Origin: Diadema setosum
Lineage: Eukaryota; Echinodermata; Echinoidea; Diadematoida; Diadematidae
Assembly: GCF_964275005.1 (NCBI RefSeq)
Contig: NC_092704.1
Span: forward strand, 9,610,371-9,674,370
Direction: 5' to 3'
Length of the DNA: 64,000 nt
In this document: positions 46,701 to 58,700 of the stretch, piece by piece
Layout of the letters: each line of letters begins with the position of its first letter
Position numbering within the stretch: the first letter of the stretch is position 1
The notes under the pieces: generated by a model
Databases searched by the model: none
Told to the model about the DNA's origin: nothing
What the model saw: only the letters and a program-made list of their open reading frames with translations
Program-made: the position numbers and the translations under genes

Positions 46701-49700
46701 GTATATCAGAAAATAATCTTAACCAAGACCAAATGATTCTCATTTTTGATAGATTCCATTAAATGGATGGTATAGTATTGATGGAGATGAGGATATGGGC
46801 TTTTAACTTTTTGGGAGATACTAAGAAAACACTATGAAATAGTACAGAGCATACCATTCTGAGATGAATTCAAAGTTTATTTGATGAAAATTGGTTTTGG
46901 AATGGCTGAGACATCCAAAAACAAAGTAAAACAAAAAGATCATAATAAAAGGTGGGTCCCACCTTTTAGGATTTCTCTGTTTTGGATATTTCAGCCATTT
47001 CGAAACCAGTTTTCATCAAATAAGTGTTGAATTCCTCTTGGAATTACATGCGCTTTCACATTTCAATAGAGGTTTCTTATTATCTTAAAAAAAAAAAAAA
47101 AAAAAAAGATGTTAGAAACCCGAAATTATAATAGGTCTTAACCAAAACTTTATGATCCCTTTAAGTAAAGCTAAGGTGCAACAATATTGCTGTTAGTCCT
47201 TCTTTAGCATTAACTCCTTGTTATATTCTTTGGTGTGCAGAAAACCTACTTCCTCGATGTGATTCCGGGCACTCCGGCCCCGGACCCCATGAACATCCAG
47301 CTGTTTGTGGACCGTACCGGCTTTTCCTGTCAGACCATTATAACCATACAGCAAGGGGACGGCCAGAAAGTACAGGTAGGGCAGCGTCATGATGTACTGG
47401 ATATCACATGACTTTGATTAATACACACATTAGCCATAATTCATGAAGGTAGTTTAAAGGTATTGTTTACCATTTGGAGCAGTGAGTTGAAAAATGTTTG
47501 AGTTATCACATTTTATGCATAAGTGTAGGTCAATTCTATCACAAAACATCTGACCATATAAAAATTTTGCAGTAAAGCCTAAGATATAAGATCTCACTGT
47601 TTTTTTCTCACTAAGCCATAACTGTTGATGGTTTAGTCTAGAGACAATTTTGTTATAGCTATTGTTCTCTTACTAATTAACCCTTTTACACTGGTTGTTT
47701 CTATCCCTAACTCACATTTCAGAACTATTTTGAAGCACTAAAGCTGGATTTTTGTGTCGTCTGCAAATGGTAAATAATGCCTTTAAATGTAGTCCATGGT
47801 TTATCGAGATCTCTTCTGTGTAAAAGCATGTTACAGACTGCATAAGCCAACAGACATCCAGTAACGACCATGCTCTGATACTCTGTGTGAAAGGTACGCC
47901 TATTTCATGCTTGTTTTAACTTGATCAGTGATTTGTCTGATTTCTGTTCTTCCAAATCACAGCAAACAATCTTGCCCAAAGGAGTGAACTCGCTGAAGGT
48001 TTTAGCCGAGTACCCCATCATCGTGGTGTTGATGTATCAGCTGTACAAGCAGAACGTCCACAATGTGGTGGCCGACTTCATTCCTCTGGTCATGAACACC
48101 ATCGGTCTGCAACCTACACAGCAAGCAAGGTATGGGACTACATGGTAACATGACGAAGCAATTTTTGACATTCGAAATTAACCTATTCTCCCTCCTTTAA
48201 TCTACAAGGAGTCAATGGTTACCATAGTGCTGACTTGTCAGTTCTGCCACAACAATCAACTTCATCAAATGAAAGAAATGTATAAAACAAACAAAATTCA
48301 GTAAAATTAATGAAAAAGAACCATAAAGTGGTAACTTCAGAAGAGTCACAATCATAGATAACGATTATACTGCATGGTTTGATATAACAAAGGAGAGTAA
48401 TTGCCATATGCCAGAGGTGATAGCAACCCTCCCCCCCCCCCCCCCCCACACACACATGCATCGCTTACTGTAACATACACATTTTTAAATGTCATCTCAA
48501 ATGCTTGTCACTGCAGAAGTTACTGGCATTATATATATCCATCTGTCTGTCTGTAGCATGGCTGACGCATAAAGAGCCTTCATTGTTATCAATTCTTTAC
48601 CTGACAAGGTTATCCCTTATGTTTTAATGTGGAAACCAATACTTATATATTTGCACACACATGTATCCAGACCTGTGTAACCTTCAGTGTTTTTCGATAT
48701 GTGCGTAGAGCTTCCCCGAACTTCAACAAGGAGATGTACGTGGACTTCATCGCTGCTCAAATCAAGACGCTCTCATTCCTGGCGTACATCATCAAGATAT
48801 ATCAGGTATGTTAAGCATAGCAGGTTGTGAAGTAAGTGTATCTGTGTACCCAGACATATGATGTACTCTTCACAATTTAGATACCTTTAATTGCAAATTT
48901 GTGCAGAGTAATTCTCAGCAGTTTGATGAATATGACAGGATCAAGAAAAGTGAACAACTATTTTATAAAATCTGAGACAATCCAGTTGGTATGGTTTATG
49001 CTTAACCCTAATCAGGCGGGGGGGGGGGGGGGGGCGGAATCCGCCCCCCCTCGACGTTTCGCGCAATATCTTCGCAACGCGATAAGCTCCCGCCACGATG
49101 TTTCATGACTTTTTTCTTTCAAGTATCGCGCAACTTTTGAGACCCAAATTGTTGCGCCCGCGCGTACTGTTTTGATGCGAGGCCCGTTCGAAAAAAATTT
49201 GTCAACCCCAAAATTGCTCCAAAACGTGATTTTTGTGTACAAATCCAATGCAAATTGTGTTTTTTCAATTAATTCACATAAGAATTCATGTCTTCACTTA
49301 GAATGGCCGAAATTAATTTATTTTAGCATAATAATGCTTTGAAAAATGTCTGTGACAAATTTTAGCCAAAAAACAAAAAAAACAAAAGGTCAAAAAACAA
49401 AGAAATACATAAGAAATCAAAAAACAATAAAATACATAAGAAATTGATTTCGATACAGATTTTTTTTTATCCTATGTCTCAGAAGAATGATACAAGAAAC
49501 ATTTTTTAAAAGAAATTAGCTTAATTGGAGCATTAATAAGTGATTTAGAGCCCAAAACTAATTTTATGCATAAATTACAAAAATTAATTAATATAAAATA
49601 TAAGAATAATTTTTCGGAGAAAGCAACCATACATATTGATAGAATACATCGCGGGCGTCGCGTGTGCCGATTTTCGGTGCGTCAAGGACGAGATCTGAAG

Positions 49701-49714
49701 GGGGGGGAGCGGAA

Positions 49715-49748
<34 letters not shown>

Positions 49749-52700
49749 GATATAGCATAGCCAAAAAAGCCCAGCCTGATTAGGGTTAAATGTATGATAA
49801 CTTTGCTACCCTGCATAGTTTTCTTATCAAACAGATACTATTTATGGGGCATGTATTTGACACAAACTGATGTTAAGAAGATATTACAAAATATGTTGCT
49901 CTTGATCAGGCAAAATTGCTATCCCACAAGTATAGTATGCAATATTATGATTGGTGTGTGGATTGTACAGTCATGATCACCCAGGAAAAAACAGATTGCT
50001 ATGTATGTATGTACAAGAGAAATGTAATGTTCCAACAATGGGAATCCTTACTTTGAACAGTAGGCCCAAATCAACTCATAAACAGTTGCATATTATTCTC
50101 TTTGATTTTGTGGTTTAGAAGTGCATTGTTACAGATGAAAACCCTTCACCACTGTGTTATCAAACATAGCCAATGTAGAAGGGCTGATATTTGCGGTATG
50201 CAGTTGGGAATACTTAATGTCCGAGAAGTTGCCAGTGTTCAATTCATGTTTCGTATTTTCCTATTGATCCTTCTTGCATATGCTTCATGCCCCCTCCCCT
50301 TCCTTCCCCAGGACCTTGTGAACTCGTATTCGTCTCAGATGGTGAAGGGCATGCTGGGATTGTTTGCAAACTGTCCGAGCGAGGTCGCTCACCTACGCAA
50401 GGAGCTTCTGATTGCAGCCAGGCACATTCTCGGCACGGACCTTAGAAATAGTAAGCAAACTCCCCCAAGTCATGCTTCACAAATGCCATGGGATTCTATT
50501 TCTTTTTATAGTAGGAAGAAGTATATGATCATTGTCTTTAAAAACTCCCACTGAAATAATGCAATGTTTTACCCTGGCTGTACAGAATCTGAATATGTTA
50601 ATCTGTACACTGTAGTTGTACAGGAAAGTTCTAGCACAAAGGCACATAGTGGGAGTTTATCATTTTATCAATGAAACAAGGATATGTAAGAGTACTTGTG
50701 ATGGATATAATGTTCCGTAGATATAGTACTACCAAGAAACTATCTCACATTACTGATTGTGTTGATCATAATGATTAAAGCCTGATCCAAGTATATCATT
50801 AGAAATCAAAACAGTTCGGTATTGCATGAATTATTTAACCAGCATTCACATATTGAAAGAGATGACACTGGAGTTTTATATAAGAAATGTTTGCCGAGTA
50901 TTATAGACAATGTAAGGATTCCTTGCCAACAAAATTTCTTGTTTCTCTCCACAGAATTTGTTCCCAGCATCGACAAGCTGTTCGAGGAGAATGTCCTGGT
51001 GGGAAGTGGCTGGACCAGCAAAGAGTCCCTCAGGTAAGAACCGGACACCAGGGGCCCATTGCATAAAAGTTACAATTATGGTAACTTTGCCATCCAATGG
51101 TAACTTCCATGGAATTCTTGATTGTGATTGGCTGTTGAGCATTGTTGCCATGGTAGTTACCATTGGATGGCAAAGTTACCATAATTGTAACTTTTATGCA
51201 ATGGGCTCCAGTACTCTCACATTTCTCGTATCAGAACAGCAAGATAACCAGAAATGTGTCCTAGCAGGACACTTTGCTAGGACACTTTGCATTTATAGCA
51301 AGTGTAGATCGTTGGCTTACAAGGTCAACAGTGACATTAGAGGTAGCACTGTCTCCTATTTTAGAGTCTGAAATATTCAGAATTGTAAGAGCATTTCATA
51401 CTCGGGCAAGCATTTTCTGTAAGGTTCATGTGCACCTCCAGTTTCCACTGAAAGAAAATTTTTGTTTTTCATGTTAATGCCTCATATGACCTGTAACCCA
51501 AGAATATAACTTCGTGCAGTTCTTATGGTGCAAGTTTATGCTTATGCTAATTGTTGAACAGGCAAATTGTGGGATATTTCATGGTTTCATTTCTACCCTA
51601 TATACAGGTTCTTGCATCATTTTAGATTTTCTTCAAAGATGAGTTTGCAGCAAACAGACCTTATTTTGCAACAACAAATCCTTAAAGTGTACAGACTTTA
51701 CCCCCTTCATGTTTTGGTTATTTTCTTTTTTCCATTTTATTTTGTTGCTCACGAAGAGATGAAACTGGTGTCTACCAGTTTACCAGTTTATCAATCTATA
51801 TGTACACATATCAGTTTTGAGAGAGGCAAGTTGTCTCAATAGTAATTAATGTTGTAGGCTTGCTAACATACATGGTTGCAGCGTATGAGAGAGAAAATGT
51901 GCTGCATGATACTTGCTGCTGTGGATGGTTGATTGAAAGTGTTCCCTTTTTATCTTCCACCTCATACCCCTTCTCCTTCCACCCCACACCACCTCCATTC
52001 CCACCCCATACCCCATCTCTTCCACCCCCATGACCCTCTACCACACCCCCTCTCTCTCTCTCTTCTTTCGATCTTTAAAATAACAACAACAACACACCCC
52101 CATGCCCCTTCTCTTTTCCCATGCCCCCCTTCGCCCACGCTACACCACCTCTATTCCTGCCCCATGCCCTCCCCCTCCACCCCTACACCTCCTCTCTCGC
52201 ACCCCATACTCCTCCTCCTCCCATCCCACACCACCTCAATTTGCACCCCATACCCCCTCTACTCGTACCCCATACCCCTTCCCCTCATACCTCATACCAC
52301 CTCTATTCCCACTCCACACCGCCTCTCCTCCACCACCATGCCCCATCTCCTGCCCCCCCCCCCCCATCACACCCCTCTACCAGGCCCCTTGCATACAGCA
52401 CACTGGCAGACCTGGTCCACCACGTGAGGCAGCAGCTACCCCTCCAGCACCTCTCCATGGCCGTACACCTGTTCTCCAAGAATGTCCACGACGAGTCCCT
52501 GCCCTGCAACATCCAGACCATGTCCTGTAAGCTGCTCCTCAACCTCGTGGAGTGTATCAGGCAGAAGAGCGAGCAGGATGGTGCAAACGTAAGTCTCTCC
52601 TGCTCTTTCTCTCTCTTTCTCTCGCTATATCTTTTAATATCTTGCTGTCTCTCCACCTTTTTATATCTTTCTCTCTCCACCTTTTTATATCTTTCTCTCC

Positions 52701-55700
52701 CCACCCTTTTATATCTTTCTCTCTCCACCTTTTAATATCTTTCTCTCTCTGCCTCTTTATGTCTCTCTCTATGTACCTATTTATATCTTTCTCTCGCCAC
52801 CTTTTTATGTCTTTTTCTCTCCACCTTTTTATATCTTTCTCTCTCCACCTTCTTATATCTTTCTCTCACTGCCTCCCTTTATCTTTCTGTATCTCTCTCT
52901 CTCTTCCAACTTACATGTACAAGAATCTGTCCATTCATCTACCTATGTGCTGATCTATGTATCTATCTCTCTGTTATCTTTCTCTATTTCTTTCCATCTC
53001 TTTTTCTCACTCTTTCTGTCTGTCAGTATTGATTTATCTACTTATCACAATAGATTTATCTATCTATGTATGCACAAGTTTGTATATATCTGTTTTTCCA
53101 GTTCCCAATCCCTGTCCTGTTTTTCATGTCAATTTTATTCTTCTCTCAATCATTTCTAATCATTTTTTCTTTGCTATGTCTGTCTCTTTTCCTCTTCAGT
53201 TTCTTCTTTCAATCCTCGTGATGTCAATGTTTCTTCCTCTTTCAACATGTTTTTTTTTTTTTCCTCTGGCATTCTTTGATGTTCTTCTCATCCCTTCTAA
53301 CTGACTTTCCACATTCTTCCAACTGGTTGCTCCTCTCCTTCCTGTCTTTATCTTATTTCATCTTGCCATCGCTCTGTTCTATCAGCGCCTGTTCTATCAG
53401 CATTGTCATGTATCACTTTCTCTATTTGCTTTTGTTGTGTTTATCTGTGCTGTCCTTTCTTTTATGGCTGAAGTCTCTTCTAACTTCCCCCTTTAAGTTA
53501 AATACTCCTTGATGCCTGTGTTTGAGGCATCCAAAAGTTTATTCTGTACTGATAGAATCTCTCACAGTGAATCAAACTATTCTTTTTTTTTTTAATGAGA
53601 AGGTTGTAGCTAGGCATGTACCCCTCCTTTTTCAATCTTTCTCTGTTCCTCAAATTGACAGTTTCTCCTTGTTTTTTTTTGCAATTTTTTTCATCTTTGT
53701 ATTATACCAAAAAATGGAAATGGGCAAAAGCAAATGAGATTTGACGAATTCTTTCTTCCCTTTCTGTCATTTGCAACTTGCAGTGTACTTTGCTTGTGTG
53801 CATTCACAAAATGATGCCTGTTACAAAAAAGTGATGTTTCATATCATTTGGTGCTTTGTGCAACGTATCACAAAGTTACAAATCATTTTTCCCCAATATC
53901 AAACTGCGCAGAAATTTGTCTTGGCTTATCCATATCACATCACATGCATATGTGTGCAGACTGTGAAATACCAGTGATGTAGATTTAAGGTTGACAAATT
54001 GTTAATCCGATCTGTTGTACCTGCTTTACCGAGTGATTCAATAGATTACAACAAAAAAAACAGACAAAACATCATCAATGTGTATATGCCTTGCCATGTG
54101 CAGGTGAAAGGTAAGACCCGCTAATGTGTAGTGTTCATAAATGTTTGTGTGTCACTGAAGTTGTACATTTACTTTGAGAAATCATTCTTTACATCCTTGT
54201 GAAGATACAGTTATCCTCAGTCTCCACCTTACTTTCATATAACATCTTTATTCAAATTGTTCGTTTTATGCTGTGGTTTATGTTTATGATTTTATTTTTT
54301 CATCATTGCCAGCTGTAGTTGATTTTTTTTTTGTGTGTGTGTGTTGTGGTTATTTTGTCATCTCATGCAAAATAATTGCCAATACCCAATCTGGAATGTG
54401 CTTGTAAATTAGTGCTTCATTCAAACTCATCAAGAAAATGCTTTGTTAATCTGTTTGTTTAGGGGTTCATGCTTTCAGTTTATCAAATGTTTGGGCTCGA
54501 ATACTCATATCAACACTCTAATGTGTAAACCTGTGTGAACTTAATCTAGGGTTTATGATATGATTAATGATGCAGCTGGATCAGGAGGATGAGGCAAAAA
54601 GTTTATGTTATGCATGTGCACTAACTTAGCAACAACAAATCCTTTATTTCAGTTTGATTTTGGTTGATTTCTGGCATCCATTGATATAAGAATTATTATC
54701 ATGTTATTTGAGCCATTAATGCTTGGTATGTCTTACTCTCATTCAGTGAATGTTTGTTTTAATCAATTAATGACTGAAGATCAACTCTGAAATAATCTGG
54801 CAGCCTGCATATGCTATGCTTTTGATATTATTGCCTTTAATATCAGCTGACAGCAACCTGTTATTTTATTTTGATTATGCTTTTAATGGTTCTGTACCTA
54901 TCAGGAAATTGGCAAGACCCATCATATAATGTTTTCCTGCCATATTTTGATCAGTGGGGCAAAGCACACAATTGTTTGATAAAAAAAAGATGCCAATTTT
55001 TTTTTTTTTTCCACGTAGGCACAAATTTTAAAAACACAATGTGTTTTGGCATTGCATTGAGGTAAAAACAAAATGCTGTGAAATGCAGATCATATGGGCA
55101 TGATTAATTTACCTCGTAAGTTTTAATGCTGCTGGAAAAAGTGTCATATAAAGTGGAAAAAAATTCCTAAATAATCTATTATAAGCATCTTTGCTGGTTG
55201 TGATGGTCACTGCGCCAGGAGATAAATCTAGCTCTCAAAAGAGTCTAAATACCCATTTAAAAAGCCAAAACCAAACAAATACTGCATCAGCTCATTTCAT
55301 TCAATGGTCTTTGCGCTTAATACTCACTCATCCCTCCTATCTCTTTGTCTCTTTCCCCCCTCCCTTTCCTGCCTCTTTTTTCTCCCCCTTTTTTTTGTCC
55401 CCTTGTTCCCCCCTTAAAATCTTCACAAACAGCAGAAATTGTTTGTATTGCAGGCCCGTGAGATCCTAATGAGGATGCTGGAAGTGTTTGTTCTCAAGTT
55501 CCACACGATCGCCGAGAATCAGCTCCCGGTCATCTTCGAGAAATGGTAAGAGAGAAGAGGGTATAGTTGCCATGCGACTAGTGTTCCCTTTCATGATGCA
55601 TGCCTGCATGGTCACAAATGACGCATCTTTCCCTAGTACATTTTACTCAATGAGCTAATATCTGGATATAGTGTACAGGAGGGGGAGAGGATGTTATTAG

Positions 55701-58700
55701 AATGCTTCAATATTGATCATCAACCAATAAAGACCAAAGTCTTTTTTGTACCACTGCACTTTACATTTTGTTGTAATAATCTAACAATTCTAGTAATAAT
55801 AATAATCTTGGTTTTACACAGGTAATTGGGGCTTGGAATTTCATAGAGTATAACAAGAAGAATACACTTCTTTGTGTATATTTTTGTTTGCGTGTACGTA
55901 GAAGAATAGTGCTGATGCATACTGTATGCGATTTTTCAGTCATTGAATGAATGAAGGCGTGGAATTTGTTTGGAATTTAATATGATGACCATTTTTGCTG
56001 CGGATTGACCTTGTACAGTGGCATGAATTGCTTTTTCTTTTTTTAAGCAATTAGCATAATGAAGTGTTAATTCACTCCCCTAAGGCAATACCCTCACAAA
56101 AATGAAGAAGAAGAAGAAAAGGTAGGTTGAGGTGATGATAGTATGAGATTACAGGTTGTGAGTCAATTTTGATATTGTTTTCAAGAAAGTGGAATGGTGA
56201 TCAATATTACATCAGCTATGTACTATCCTCATGACAGAAATTGTACCACCTCATTGAAGTGTCACCACTATGCTGTCTTGAAATGGAAGATGTTAATCTT
56301 GTGAGATCAGCTATCTTGATCCTCTCTCTGTTTTAACCCTTTGACAGCCGACAGCAACAGGAGGCAGCCCAGGAGAAGATGCTCCCACCTGCCCAACGCT
56401 CCTCATCCACCGTCTCCAGTGCGGCAACCACTGCCGCCGCGTCGCAGCCCCCGCCCACCCCGACCACGCCCCAGACACCGGTGTTTCCATCTACCCCCAG
56501 CACGACCGTCCCACCCTCCACCCCTACTACCACTGTGCCTCCCCCGACACCGGGTGTGTCCTCCATCACCACCGCGCCCCTCTCCTCCCTGTTCCCCACG
56601 CGGGAGAAGGACGAGTCAAAACCCAAGCGGTACCTCCCGACCGGCCTCACCCACTTCAACAACTACTCGGTGGTGGACTGCCGCAGCCTGGTCAAGACGG
56701 TGGTCTGCGGTGTGAAGACCATCACCTGGGGAGTGAGTGCCTGCAAGGTGGTGGCAGGTGAGTCCATCCTCCAGTCCCTAGTGGGATGCCATCTTCTGGA
56801 ACCGGATCCAGATGTTCAATCAAGTGTGGTGTTTTTACCCCAGTGTTTTAAGATGGAGATGAGGTCAAGATAGCAATGGTTGAGAGATAGTGGGACAATC
56901 TACTTGTGATATGGTATTAACTTAGTTTCAGTGTTTGGGACCGTATTGGTTAATGAAGGCACCACTGTGGCTACAGAACTTCACATAAGTGCCACGATTA
57001 CACCAGCTATTGTGCTGACGTCTGTCAAGTTATTTGCGTAAAGCAAATCTAAGACATTTCAGTGTTCCAATGTATTTGTTGTCTTTCTAAAACATGTAAA
57101 TATCCACAGAGTCTTTCACAGTGAATGATAGTAGATCACTGTATGTTGTGATGGCTGAGTGAATTTTTTTTTCCACACATGAAGATATGAGGAGCATATA
57201 GGGGCACATGCTCGTATGTACTTTAATGCTGAACTCAACATGAATATGATTCCATCATGGATTTACTCCAATTAAAAGTTGCCTTGTATTTCTTGTATAC
57301 CATGATTTTTTTTTGCAGATCCCCAAAGCAAACAATTTCATCCCAAAGAGACTGCTGTATTCATCAAACTCGTCAAACATGGTAAGTTTATAGTACTCGC
57401 AGTATTGTTTATTGTAATGCTGATGTGTTGTATTTGTGATATGATCTTGTTTACTGCTCTCGTCCTCTCTGATGCTCATAATCTCATTTCTGTCACACAA
57501 CTACAAACAGATTGCTTTCCCATAGTTTTCATGTAGTGAATTCTACTCAAATTACTCTTTCTTAAAGAAACTTTTATTTTTGCTCACACATACACTGTAC
57601 CACCCAAAGTTTTGATAGCCATTGCCATAACATAAAATCAGAAAAAATAGCTTTGCAATGTTTTTTAGTGAAAACGCAATGAGGAATATTATATGGAATA
57701 TCCAGATATTCCTATCTTTTCTTTTGCTGATCTATTAGGGACATATGATCAATCTCACCAGCATATTTTTTGTTTCCTGTAAAAACACAATGTTTTTCAA
57801 CTCATTTTGCAACTCATTTTGCCCAATATGCTCCTAAAAGTATCTTTGTTAGAGCTCGTGATGTGATTGAAACCTCATCCTCCTCCTCTCTTCCTCTTCT
57901 TCCTTGCCCACCAGCCCTGAAGGCGCTGGACATCTACCAGATCCAGATCTCCCCATCAGGCCAGACCAGCATTAGACCAGCAAACACCCAGAGCGTCCGG
58001 TTAAAGGAGGAGAAGGAAGTTCTGGAACACTTTGCTGGAGTGGTGAGAGAATGAGACTACCTCCCTTCATTTCATTTCACTATTTCATGTATCCTAATGT
58101 ACATCTTATTTATATGTACATGTATTGATGCATTGTCTATATGACTATGTATGTAGCAGTTTTTATGGCCAAATGAATAAACAGATAAATAATGATGATG
58201 ATGGTTATGATGATGATGATGATGATGATTGTGGTGATCATGATGATCATGATCATGATCATTATCAGGATGATGATGATCATGATGATGATGATGATAA
58301 TATAATCATACAAACAGTATAATCAAATACCAGCAGGATAGCCTTTAATGCCCTCTGATGCCCTGGTAATACTGGTTAACTTTCATTACTAATTTTCGAG
58401 GGAGTAAAAAATTGGTTGAAGACTGCCACAACAGACTGTCTGTTCTTATGACGTACTGAGTTAGTGTGTGTCTTGTGTTCTCAATGTGCTTGTGTGTTCC
58501 TGCAGAAGGGCAGAACTCTAATTTCATTGTTTGTCAGGCATACTGTATACGCCATATATTTCGCAAGTCTAAATTTTTGCAAATCGGGACTTCCCGACAA
58601 TTTCGCGAGTGGTTAAATTCACGATGGTGGAGTCCTGTACTGAACTGTCACATGTATACGTATACATCACAATCATATCAGCATTAGAGTCAATATTTTT

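Noticed and set aside
58125-58322. Asp-rich open frame
   Set aside because: Produced by the GAT triplet array in an intron.
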